The position numbers were made by a program, and so were the translations under genes. From NCBI RefSeq assembly GCF_001748245.1, contig NZ_BDFO01000001.1, forward strand, positions 2,440,471 to 2,504,470: DNA of 64,000 bases, read 5' to 3'. Of the stretch, positions 34,608 through 42,816 are shown piece after piece. The first letter of the stretch is position 1; the number at the start of each line of letters is the position of its first letter. The notes under the pieces were generated by a model. That model ran no database searches and had not been told where the DNA came from. It saw only the letters and a program-made list of their open reading frames with translations. This DNA is from Oligoflexus tunisiensis. Its GTDB lineage: Bacteria > Bdellovibrionota_B > Oligoflexia > Oligoflexales > Oligoflexaceae.

Positions 34608-37319
34608 GTGAAACGTCATGCCTATCTCCTGCTGATCTCCTCGTGGCTCATGAGCTGCTCCAATAACAGGAATCATAGTTCTCTCGATGATACAGGCCAG
34701 ATGCTTGTATTGCCCATCTTCCAGGACGCGATCCATGATGAATTAACGATGAAGAAGTGGCCTCTTGAAGGCGACCAGATCCAACAAGCTGTTCTTCCCG
34801 TGGAAGGCCGCGGTCAGGTCTGGGACATCCAAACCAAGGCCGGCGCCAGTGCTGTGGCTCATGCGCAGTTCAATGCCGGTTCCCGTTCCCTGGCCGCTTA
34901 TGCGGAAGGGACCCTCAAATTTGATTTGCGGGTTCTCGAGACCGGTGGCAGCGGCGAAACTCTCGTGGTGAAATTGAGTGGCGTCTATCCCCAGCGGGCT
35001 GAGTATCAGCTGGCGTTCTCCACCCAGGGAACAGCCGCTTCCAGCCCTGAATGCGAAAGCCGCAAGGCCGTCATCGAAAATGCTCAAAAAGCTGGTGAAT
35101 TGGAGATACTCAAGCAATCTTCCGATCCTTTCATGGCCACCTGTATTGAGGCCATGTCCTCGAGCTGGCGCGAATATGCGGTGTCGCTCAAGGACCTTCA
35201 GCCGCTCGAAGGTTTTTCCATTGGCTCGGTCATCGATCCCTTTGTGCTTGAAGTCAAAGGAGCTGCCCATGTGCAGCTTGATAACGTCCGGATCGAAGCC
35301 GTGGCCAAAAGCCAGCCCAACGCTCCAGAGACACCGGCGACTCCAACCGTTCCGGCCGGTCCCGTCAATCCATCGGCCAGCATTAAATCCTTTGCTGATA
35401 TCGGGCCGAATGTAACCGGTTCGATGGTCAATAATGTGGCTGTGACCGAAGGGATCGTTAGGGTGCGTCGCCGCCATGAAAATGATATGGACTTCGCGAA
35501 ATTCAACCCCTTCTATTGGGAAGGTCGCTTGACCAACTTCAAAGTTGAGGACTTCACGCCAAGCGGTGAGAACCGGATCAAGTTCACCTTGAAGACGGAA
35601 TGGCCGCAGGATTATACCCCGAACCGCGGTCCTGATTTCTCGGCGATCTATACCGGTGACCCCGCTGCCGGATCGGAAACGCTGCGCAGTAAATTCGCCA
35701 TCAACCAAAGAATGGCTCATATCGCCAATCAACGGCATTTTGAAGCGACCATTGGTCCCGATGTCTTCAATGCCTTCCCGGACCAGTTGAAGAAGGGCGC
35801 CCTGCTCATCTTTGAATTCCGTTTCTTCAATGATGAAAGCTTTCCAACCTGGCAGAAGCAAAAGGCCTTCAACCCGCACAACCTGTCGGCCTATTATTCC
35901 GAATTTTTCCGTATCCGTATTGGTGAAGCGGGACTTTATATCGAGAATCTGGGAAGTTCCAGCGCTCTGCCGGCACCTGCCCGCTATAGCGGTGGCTGGA
36001 CCACGATTCCAACCGTGCGTGTGGAACCCTGGAAAGCCTTGCAGCAGCAGGCGAACAACCTGACCTTCGCCAATGCTCAAAACTTCCTGACGGGCCGGAC
36101 CTGGTTCCATACGGACTTCGTGAGCGGTCAGCACATCGGTGACATTTCCGATGATAAGCCGTCCACGTTCTTTGAAGAGATGCGGGCTCAGCGCAGCGGC
36201 TATGCTGCCTCAGCCTTTAACGTCAAGTCCTGTAATGGCTGTCATATTCACAATGGTATCAGTCTGCTGCCGGATGAAGGCAACCTGAATCAGCCGGTTC
36301 ATGCCATCATCGTCAAGACCATGAACAAGAATACGGGCAATGCCCACGCTCAGTTCGGTCAACAGCTGCAGACCAGTGGTCAGAATGCGGAAGGAACGTT
36401 GAAAGTCGAACGCTTTGAAAAGAAAACGGTGCAATTGGACGATGGAACCGTCGTGACTTTGCGCAAGCCTATTTTCAAAGTGGAAAACCCGCTTTATGCC
36501 ACCGATGACCTCGGCCTTTCTCCACGCAAGCCACAAGCCTTGATTGGTATGGGCCTTTTGGAAGCGGTGCCTGACAGTGTGATTCGTGAACTCGCGAATC
36601 AGAACAAGGGCGAAGCGCGCATGGTCAACGGCCGCATCGGCCGCTTCGGTTGGAAAGCGAATCATCCTGGCGTCAAGGATCAGATCGTCGGGGCCTTGAA
36701 CAATGATATGGGTGTCACCAGTCGCAATGCGACCACCGTGGATTGCACCAACTGTCAGCCTGGAAAGGCCGCTCTTCCCGACAAGGCGATCGATGAGATC
36801 GAATCCTACGTCGCGCTTTTGGGTGTGCCGCCACGCAATAACCCGACGGATGCCACCGTTCAGCGCGGTGAAAAAATCTTCGAACAGCTCGGCTGCCAGA
36901 ACTGTCACGTGAAGAGTCTGCGGACGGGAACCTCAAAATTCCCGGAATTGAGTGGTCAGACCGTTCAGGCCTTTACCGACCTTCTGCTGCACGATATGGG
37001 CGAGGGCCTTGCGGATGCCAGCCAGGGTCCTTATGCCAGAAAATGGCGAACCGCTCCTTTGTGGGGCCTGAAGAATGTGAAGCATTCGACCAACGCTCAT
37101 ATTGGGCTGTATCCACCCGGACAGCAAACGATCGTCTTCACCCAGACGCAGAAAACGGCGAATGGCAATCCCATTCAGCTCCTGCATGACGGTCGCGCGC
37201 AGAGCATTCCGGAAGCCATCCTCTGGCATGGTGGCCAGGCTGAGGCTTCGGTGAACCTCTACAAGAAGCTGCCGAAAGCGGATCGCGATGCCCTTGAAGC
37301 GTTCCTTTGGGATCTGTGA
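34608..37319 (+). CDS. Di-haem thiol-oxidoreductase-like lipoprotein
   Basis: GTG start at 34608, five bases after GGAGG, giving MKRHAYLLLISSWLMSC with lipobox LMSC. Residues of about 20-240 look like a beta-rich ligand-binding module and a Pro/Thr linker. The C-terminal 600 residues match the di-haem oxidoreductase (DHOR) family: haem site SCNGCH at 542-546, and GCQNCH at 763-767 after a GEKIFEQLGC lead-in. A third motif, DCTNCQ, lacks the haem-ligand histidine, so it is probably a structural disulfide, not a haem. Met and His axial ligands are plausible in the MGEGLAD and WHGGQ regions. An envelope electron-transfer enzyme; substrate unknown. Ends 38 bases from the convergent SDR gene. Confidence 0.82.
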   Translation: MKRHAYLLLISSWLMSCSNNRNHSSLDDTGQMLVLPIFQDAIHDELTMKKWPLEGDQIQQAVLPVEGRGQVWDIQTKAGASAVAHAQFNAGSRSLAAYAEGTLKFDLRVLETGGSGETLVVKLSGVYPQRAEYQLAFSTQGTAASSPECESRKAVIENAQKAGELEILKQSSDPFMATCIEAMSSSWREYAVSLKDLQPLEGFSIGSVIDPFVLEVKGAAHVQLDNVRIEAVAKSQPNAPETPATPTVPAGPVNPSASIKSFADIGPNVTGSMVNNVAVTEGIVRVRRRHENDMDFAKFNPFYWEGRLTNFKVEDFTPSGENRIKFTLKTEWPQDYTPNRGPDFSAIYTGDPAAGSETLRSKFAINQRMAHIANQRHFEATIGPDVFNAFPDQLKKGALLIFEFRFFNDESFPTWQKQKAFNPHNLSAYYSEFFRIRIGEAGLYIENLGSSSALPAPARYSGGWTTIPTVRVEPWKALQQQANNLTFANAQNFLTGRTWFHTDFVSGQHIGDISDDKPSTFFEEMRAQRSGYAASAFNVKSCNGCHIHNGISLLPDEGNLNQPVHAIIVKTMNKNTGNAHAQFGQQLQTSGQNAEGTLKVERFEKKTVQLDDGTVVTLRKPIFKVENPLYATDDLGLSPRKPQALIGMGLLEAVPDSVIRELANQNKGEARMVNGRIGRFGWKANHPGVKDQIVGALNNDMGVTSRNATTVDCTNCQPGKAALPDKAIDEIESYVALLGVPPRNNPTDATVQRGEKIFEQLGCQNCHVKSLRTGTSKFPELSGQTVQAFTDLLLHDMGEGLADASQGPYARKWRTAPLWGLKNVKHSTNAHIGLYPPGQQTIVFTQTQKTANGNPIQLLHDGRAQSIPEAILWHGGQAEASVNLYKKLPKADRDALEAFLWDL

Positions 37320-37332
37320 TCGTGAGCAAGTT

Positions 37333-37361
37333 GTGAGCATGCCTCCAGCGGGCGTGCTCAC
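37333..37361. terminator. Hairpin between convergent DHOR and SDR genes
   Basis: GTGAGCATGCC (37333-37343) pairs with GGCGTGCTCAC (37351-37361) with one mismatch and a 7-base loop. It overlaps the SDR stop codon and probably serves both directions. No long U-tract. Confidence 0.5.
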
Positions 37362-38173
37362 GCCTCTCCAGCAAAACCCAGCGAAACGGGTTCCTTTCTG
37401 CCCTGCCTTTGCGCAATCCACCCATGAAAGCGATCATAAATCGGCCCAGGCAAGAGACGATTCAACTGGACCAGAATTTTCATGGGCCAGGGGAAGAGAT
37501 GCCGTGTTTTGCGTTTGGCGATGGCCTTCAAAATTTCCCGGCTCGCCTCCCGAACGGGAATGGCAAAAGGCATGGCAAACTCACGATGTTCGGCCATCTT
37601 TGTGGTAACAAAGCCAGGATGCACGGAAATGACATCGATCGAGTCGGGCTTCAGATCGATCCGTAAACTTTCCAAAGCCCGCATTTGAGCGGCCTTCGAA
37701 GCACAGTAGGACGAGGCCGAGCCCACGCCACGGAATGCCGCCAGGCTTGAAACCGCGACGAGGCTGCCTTGTTTCTGGTGCCGCATGGCCCTGAGAAAAG
37801 GCGCAAAGGTATGGAGCATCCCGAAGTAATTGACGTTGAAAACCCGCCGATCGAGTTCTAATGAAAAGGCATAACCGGGGTTGAGGCAACCGATGCCGGC
37901 ATTGGCGATCACAACGTCCACCCCTCCCCATTGGGCAAGGATCTCGCGGCCGATGGCCTCCATGCGCTCGGGGTCACTGACATCCGCCTGAAACAGGAGA
38001 ACATCCGGAGCATCCCGCTGGAGTTCGACCCGCAACCTCGCAAGTTCATCCTCTTCCAATCCAATCAAAGCCAGCCGTGCTCCCTGTTCATTCAACAGAA
38101 GCGAGAGGTCACGTCCTATTCCCGAGGTCACACCGGTAATGACAAATCGTTTGCGAGAATAAACCGAGGTCAT
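37358..38173 (-). CDS. Short-chain dehydrogenase/reductase
   Basis: ATG at 38173; AGGAG lies ten to eleven bases upstream, slightly far. Classical SDR: nucleotide-binding TGVTSGIGR (residues of about 13-21), NAGIG (about 91-95), catalytic Ser in AVSSLAA, and YCASK giving the Tyr-x3-Lys pair. The Asp and Arg pattern after beta-2 (GLEEDEL) does not clearly decide NAD or NADP. At 271 residues, with a C-terminal basic helix (KAIAKRKTRHLFPWPMKILVQLNRLLP), it resembles membrane-associated SDRs that act on lipids or sterols. Substrate unknown. Monocistronic. Confidence 0.85.
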   Translation of the reverse strand: MTSVYSRKRFVITGVTSGIGRDLSLLLNEQGARLALIGLEEDELARLRVELQRDAPDVLLFQADVSDPERMEAIGREILAQWGGVDVVIANAGIGCLNPGYAFSLELDRRVFNVNYFGMLHTFAPFLRAMRHQKQGSLVAVSSLAAFRGVGSASSYCASKAAQMRALESLRIDLKPDSIDVISVHPGFVTTKMAEHREFAMPFAIPVREASREILKAIAKRKTRHLFPWPMKILVQLNRLLPGPIYDRFHGWIAQRQGRKEPVSLGFAGEA

Positions 38174-38341
38174 GTCGAGCGCTCTCCTGATTTAATTTTG
38201 AGCACAAACATGACCATGAAAGGAAAGCAAATGGAATCGAAAATTGCCGTATCCGCGCATTTCAAACTCCGGAATTGACAAAAGTGTCGGCCACCGTCTA
38301 GTGAAAAGGGGTGGTTATCCGGCTCAGCTGATGAGGTGTCT

Positions 38342-39910
38342 ATGCGTATCATGCTCCTTGCATTCCTCCTGGTGTTCAGTTCCGTAAGCCGGGCCCAGCC
38401 CTATGATTTCACGACTTTTGGGCCACGTCTGAGCGGTGATTATCAACTCAGCATGAGCGCGTTCCTGCCTCCCGATCGCCTCCGTCTGCAGGAAATACGG
38501 GCTCAAATCCCCCATCTGCAATCCTATGAAGACTTTTTGGATTATATCGCGGAGCGACGGCCCGTCCTCTTTGAAAACCCCGTGCTCATCCATGACAGCG
38601 GCAGCCTGCAGTACTCGGATCGGGAGCGACCGCGGGTCATCCTTTTCGGTGATGGGCTTATGCTGGCGTTCGCCGAGGATCCGCGACGCGAGGAGCGGAC
38701 CGTGGAAGTGATCGCCTTCGACGAGCTGAGCCAGGGATTCCAGTTTGCCGAGCTGCAATTCGGAGCGGATGGGGCGCGTTTTCAGGATCAGCCACGGAAT
38801 TGTCAGAGTTGCCATGGGACCACGCCGAAACCTTTGTGGGATCCCTATGATTTCTGGCCGAATGCCTATGGCAGTGCCATTGCCCGCTTTGGAACCGTGG
38901 CGGAAAAAAATGCTTATGAAAAGATTCGGCAGCAGACCCCCAAGCAGGGGATCTATCAGCGTTTGAAGTGGCCGGTCCCGACCGGTAATAACAATCGTGG
39001 GCTCGATGGCATTGAAACTTTCACCCAGTATGTGAACCAGCTGCAAATTTTCGCCGCGCTCCCACGCCTCCAGCAACAGCCGGGAGCGTTTGATCAGGTG
39101 GTTCCAGCCCTGCTGGGTGTTCTCAATCACTGTGCGGTGGATGCGAACGATGCCAACGCCGCCCGGAAGCTGGCCGCATTTTTCCCGGGAGTCTGGCAGA
39201 GCCGGATCCAGACGGAATTTGCCGGCTGGCATCAGCGGGTGAAGGAGGCGCGGCGTCGCCTCAAGTCCTATCAATCCAATCGCTATCAAAAACTCTTTCC
39301 GAACAGCCCCACACTGTTTGCGATCGATCTCGAACGTCTGGCGGCTGAAACCCAAACGGTGGCCCAGTTCTATTTCATACTTGATCTGGCTGGAGTCGAT
39401 GCCCGCGACTTTACCCTCAGTCAAGGGCCCAATCCCTATTTTATGAGTGTTCCGAGCAATCTGGATGCCGACCTGGCCAGTAATATGGCCCTCGTGGCTC
39501 CCGATATTTTTCAACGGTTGAGCCCAAAGCTGGTGAATGCCAATGGCGGTGGTTATGACTTTACCTGGGCCCGCTTCAACTGCGCGAGTCTGCAAACGGA
39601 AAGCCTTCAGCAGCTGCAGGGCATGAATCCGACGGCACCTGCCAATACCGGATTCCGGAATGCCCCCACGGTCTTCGGCGAATGCATGAGCTGTCATACC
39701 ATCAACCCCGCAGCGCAGGGCGCGCCGCCCATTCCGTTTGATAGTTCAGGTCAATTGCGGGTCTGGCTGCAGGGGAGCGATGGAGCCGGCATGAAAAAAA
39801 TTCTGGAGCGTATTCAAAAAACCGGCCCGGGGCAGATGCCTCCTTATCGCAAGCTCAGCCGCGAGGAACAGGAGCAGCTGCGCCTGAACCTGGAGCATAT
39901 CGGTTCGTAA
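38342..39910 (+). CDS. Exported c-type cytochrome-domain protein
   Basis: ATG at 38342 after GAGG; a GTG two codons earlier is less well placed. Signal MRIMLLAFLLVFSSVSRAQ. Two haem-binding motifs, CQSCH (154-158) and CMSCH (448-452), are separated by about 290 residues. A GQMPPYRKLS motif near the C-terminus supplies a likely methionine ligand. The middle has no recognised domain, though HDSGSLQYSDRERPR and DYWP-like segments recur in uncharacterised cytochrome proteins of this group. A periplasmic electron carrier or oxidoreductase. Together with the proteins at 34608 and 42817 it forms a set of large, dissimilar di-haem-type proteins within 10 kb. Confidence 0.75.
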   Translation: MRIMLLAFLLVFSSVSRAQPYDFTTFGPRLSGDYQLSMSAFLPPDRLRLQEIRAQIPHLQSYEDFLDYIAERRPVLFENPVLIHDSGSLQYSDRERPRVILFGDGLMLAFAEDPRREERTVEVIAFDELSQGFQFAELQFGADGARFQDQPRNCQSCHGTTPKPLWDPYDFWPNAYGSAIARFGTVAEKNAYEKIRQQTPKQGIYQRLKWPVPTGNNNRGLDGIETFTQYVNQLQIFAALPRLQQQPGAFDQVVPALLGVLNHCAVDANDANAARKLAAFFPGVWQSRIQTEFAGWHQRVKEARRRLKSYQSNRYQKLFPNSPTLFAIDLERLAAETQTVAQFYFILDLAGVDARDFTLSQGPNPYFMSVPSNLDADLASNMALVAPDIFQRLSPKLVNANGGGYDFTWARFNCASLQTESLQQLQGMNPTAPANTGFRNAPTVFGECMSCHTINPAAQGAPPIPFDSSGQLRVWLQGSDGAGMKKILERIQKTGPGQMPPYRKLSREEQEQLRLNLEHIGS

Positions 39911-39976
39911 TGGAAGTGGGGCGTCCGGAATGGTAAAACCAGGGGACTGATTTCATCCACCTGGGAGAACGATTCG

Positions 39977-40675
39977 ATGACGCTCGCTCTTTACCTGCAC
40001 CCGCTCGCTTCTTTCTGTCATAAGGTGCTTCTGGCACTTTATGAAAACAACACGCCCTTTGAGGCCCGCATCGTGGATCTCATGAACAGTGAGGAGCACG
40101 CGCGTTACCTTAATGTGTGGCAGGTCGGCAAAATACCGGTGCTACGGGATGAAACCAAAAACCGGACGGTTCCTGAGACCAGCATCATCATCGAGTATCT
40201 CGATCAAAATTATCCCGGCCCCGTCCCCCTTTTGCCGCGGGACGAGCCCGCACGTCTGGAAGCCCGCCTCTGGGATCGATTCTATGACCTCTACGTGCAG
40301 GTTCCGCTGCAGAAAATCGTCGTCGATCGCCTGAGGCCTGACAACGGCCATGATCCCATCGGTGTGGCCGAGGCCCGCGCCACCCTGAAAACAGCCTACA
40401 GCATGATCGAAAATCAAATGGCCACCCGAACCTGGGCCATCGGTTCTGACTTCACCATGGCCGATTGTGCCGCCGCCCCGGCCTTATTCTACGCCGGCAT
40501 CGTCGAGCCCTTCGGAAACGACCATCCCCACACCACGGCCTATTTTGAACGACTCATCGCCCGACCTTCCATGCAACGGGTCCTCGCGGAAGCTCAGCCT
40601 TACTTTTCCATGTTTCCTTATCAGGATGCGATGCCAGCCCGGTTTCGGAACGCGGGTGCTACTTCAAATTCATGA
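39977..40675 (+). CDS. Glutathione S-transferase
   Basis: ATG at 39977 after GGGAGA. Cytoplasmic. The N-terminal thioredoxin-like domain (about 1-80) has LHPLASFCHKVLLAL with a serine and cysteine in the active-site region, GKIPVL with the cis-proline, and ETSIIIEYL, the glutathione-binding loop. The C-terminal helical domain has FTMADCAAAPALFYA, the conserved N-capping motif. Detoxification or lipid-adduct removal likely. It follows the cytochrome gene by 66 bases, possibly in the same transcript. The 3' end overlaps the convergent lipoprotein gene by 17 bases. Confidence 0.85.
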   Translation: MTLALYLHPLASFCHKVLLALYENNTPFEARIVDLMNSEEHARYLNVWQVGKIPVLRDETKNRTVPETSIIIEYLDQNYPGPVPLLPRDEPARLEARLWDRFYDLYVQVPLQKIVVDRLRPDNGHDPIGVAEARATLKTAYSMIENQMATRTWAIGSDFTMADCAAAPALFYAGIVEPFGNDHPHTTAYFERLIARPSMQRVLAEAQPYFSMFPYQDAMPARFRNAGATSNS

Positions 40676-41366
40676 CACAGTAGTCTGGAGATAGCTTGCG
40701 GTCAGCGCCGTGGAGATTTTCGCCGATGTGCCGGCCCATAACTGTAATCATATAGTTTCCTGCAGGGATCGTTTCCAGGGAATACGCCTCAGGCAGATCC
40801 AACTCAAGTTGACCAATTTTCTTGGTGTATAGCACCCTCATTCCTGCGTCTCGTGTGTCGAGGGGGTGGAGCTGAATACTCAAAGCCAACCCTCCCGGAT
40901 CTTGCAGATGCTCGATCTCAATTGGAATCTTAATCATGCGCTCTGTATACGGATCAGGCCAGTCGCATGTCACACGAAACCACAGTCCTCGGTAGGGGAG
41001 CATATGTTTGATTAAGAAATCTGGCTGCTGGCTGAGGTCTTGAACTGGGAATGAGATCGTGGACTCGCTTTTGGGGTTGCGCACATGAATGGTTCCTGGG
41101 ACGTTGGGAACTATGACACAGCCTTTGCTGGTAAAATAAATTGGAGAACTGGCCAGCAAATCCATGACGATCATTCCCTCAAGAGCATTGAGTTCCGATC
41201 CTGATATTTCTCTCTCATCAGAATTCAACAATTTCACGTACTTATTTGCCTTAACCTCCGCTGCATTGACTCCGCATTGCACCGCTATTCCATTCGCTCG
41301 GTTATGAATGGATTGGCAGTGCACCATCAAAAAGGCAAGGCTAAGAAGAATTATTTCGAGCTTCAT
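40659..41366 (-). CDS. Lipoprotein of unknown function
   Basis: ATG at 41366 with AGGATGA upstream. Lipobox MVHC (Cys17). The mature 218 residues are beta-rich with four further cysteines (VQCGVN, KGCVIV, VTCDWPDP, DYCVMN). Segments such as PGTIHVRNPKSE, GLWFRVTCDWPDP and YSLETIPAGNYMITVMG suggest immunoglobulin-like beta domains. No family is recognised. Base use is more A+T-rich than in neighbouring genes, as it is in the next lipoprotein gene (41588), so both may be later arrivals. It shares the divergent region 41367-41587 with that gene. Confidence 0.6.
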   Translation of the reverse strand: MKLEIILLSLAFLMVHCQSIHNRANGIAVQCGVNAAEVKANKYVKLLNSDEREISGSELNALEGMIVMDLLASSPIYFTSKGCVIVPNVPGTIHVRNPKSESTISFPVQDLSQQPDFLIKHMLPYRGLWFRVTCDWPDPYTERMIKIPIEIEHLQDPGGLALSIQLHPLDTRDAGMRVLYTKKIGQLELDLPEAYSLETIPAGNYMITVMGRHIGENLHGADRKLSPDYCVMNLK

Positions 41367-41587
41367 ACGTCATCCTATTGGCCAGAATCCATTCCTCATC
41401 CTTGGATCCATCCAAAACCGTAATATTGCATCCGGGTTACATAGTTAATCCTACGACCTTCTTGCTGCTCATGCAATATATCAAGCCTGATGGCGTCTCC
41501 TAGTCAATTCTGCTCCTGAAGGCTCCATGAGCTTCATTCAGGCTAAGGACCGTTGAACTGAATCTTACGATTACAAGGAAAAACCTA

Positions 41588-42193
41588 ATGATTATCAGCG
41601 TACGATTGGCAACGTTGGCTCTTATAGTTCTCACAGCTTGCGGCGAGAACAAAAAAGATAAGGTTGAACCCAATGCTCCGCCCTTCGCAAGCACTCCAAG
41701 TCTCTTCTCCTATTCCGATGATTCCGTCATAACGAGTGGAACATGGGCCTCTGAATGCAGACCTTGTGGCAAGAGCTTTTGCCTGGATGTGATAAACACC
41801 AGCCCCAGTTCCTTGATCTGGGCCGAAAGCCAATATGAGGATCCACTTTGCGAAGAACCCCTCATGCGCATACGGTATGTGTCTTCCTATGAAGCAAGAG
41901 AAGGCAGAATTATTGCCAGACTCAGGCAGACAGACGTCATACTGAAGGATGAGAACTTGAAGAGAGTGGCTGAACAAATCCAATCATGTGGCTTTGATAC
42001 CTGGCCCTTGCATCAGACATTGGATATTACAGGAAGGCCTTGTTCCTCCAGTCCTGAAGAAGGCGGCGTTTGGGCAAGATGGGTCACGCCTTATAAGTCC
42101 ATCGTACGAGCGGACTATAAAATCGATGGACCAAATCTAACACTCAAGACTGCGACCGAAGAATTGGTTTTCCGTTGGACGACGACGAGGTAA
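41588..42193 (+). CDS. Lipoprotein of unknown function
   Basis: ATG at 41588 with AAGGA upstream. Lipobox LTAC (Cys18). The mature part of about 180 residues has six cysteines in ECRPCGKSFC, PLCEEP, QSCGFD and RPCSSS contexts, suggesting disulfides. No family is recognised. Coding sequence looks more A+T-rich than the surrounding genes, like the divergent lipoprotein at 40659-41366. A hairpin at 42228-42253 follows. Confidence 0.6.
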   Translation: MIISVRLATLALIVLTACGENKKDKVEPNAPPFASTPSLFSYSDDSVITSGTWASECRPCGKSFCLDVINTSPSSLIWAESQYEDPLCEEPLMRIRYVSSYEAREGRIIARLRQTDVILKDENLKRVAEQIQSCGFDTWPLHQTLDITGRPCSSSPEEGGVWARWVTPYKSIVRADYKIDGPNLTLKTATEELVFRWTTTR

Positions 42194-42227
42194 CTTTCTG
42201 CCGTTTACCAGCATTCAGCAAATAACC

Positions 42228-42253
42228 GGGCGATAGTCACACGGATATCGCCC
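42228..42253. terminator. Hairpin between convergent small genes
   Basis: GGGCGATA / TATCGCCC, an 8-bp perfect stem with a 10-base loop, lies between the genes ending at 42193 and 42276. No U-tract is evident. Confidence 0.5.
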
Positions 42254-42275
42254 CAGCAGAAAACTCAAGCCATGC

Positions 42276-42686
42276 TCACCGCGTCGGCAGCAGCGAAGGC
42301 GGGCCTTTCAGGAAAAATTCCTTGATGACCTCGCCTTTCTCATTCAGGATTTCGATGATAAAATAGCGGCCTGATGAGGTGTCGCTGACAAGTTTGGCCC
42401 GGGCGGGGAAGTGCTTTTCATTGACGCCGAAGTCATCCGCTACAACCTCGCCGTGGAAGAGGCCGTCGGTTCCAAGCTTGAACCCGGCCCAGACGAATTT
42501 CTGATCCTTCAGGTCCGCGAGTTCGGCCAGATCCATCCGCAGATAGAATTCATTGCCGTGATCCCAGATTCCAGCCTCGGTTGATTTTTCAAACAATTGA
42601 GCCCTCTGACCCATGGCGGAAGCGGGATTGGCGAATGCAGTCAAAAACCAAACACAGACCAAAGACACAGTCAAAGAAACCTTCAT
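42276..42686 (-). CDS. Small exported protein of unknown function
   Basis: ATG at 42686, directly after GGAGTAATT. Signal MKVSLTVSLVCVWFLTAFANPASA. The mature part of about 110 residues is polar, without cysteines, and predicted beta-rich (FYLRMDLAELADLKDQKFVWAGF, GEVVADDFGVNEKHFPARAKLV, YFIIEILNEKGEVIKEFFLKG). No family is recognised. It lies 130 bases downstream of, and on the same strand as, the cytochrome lipoprotein at 42817, but a strong terminator separates them, so it should have its own promoter within 42687-42765. Confidence 0.6.
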   Translation of the reverse strand: MKVSLTVSLVCVWFLTAFANPASAMGQRAQLFEKSTEAGIWDHGNEFYLRMDLAELADLKDQKFVWAGFKLGTDGLFHGEVVADDFGVNEKHFPARAKLVSDTSSGRYFIIEILNEKGEVIKEFFLKGPPSLLPTR

Positions 42687-42765
42687 AATTACTCCTGCCA
42701 GTTACATGAGTGATGACGCCCCAGTCCTACCTTTTTCCAAAGCGTCTGTCCATGGGATTGGCGGA

Positions 42766-42796
42766 GAAAAAAAAGCCCCCAGGATCGCCTGGGGGC
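42766..42796 (-). terminator. Strong rho-independent terminator
   Basis: On the minus strand GCCCCCAGG-CGAT-CCTGGGGGC (9-bp stem, 4-base loop) is followed by eight or more T. It lies 20 bases after the stop of the cytochrome lipoprotein gene. Confidence 0.85.
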
Positions 42797-42816
42797 ATGG
42801 TCTTGGATCGGGTTTA

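Noticed and set aside
34743..36134. Long minus-strand open frame of 463 codons opposite the di-haem gene
   Set aside because: Shadow of the real gene; no start signal or family resemblance. The same applies to similar frames at 29248-30498, 38324-39697, 49356-50654 and 52646-54022.
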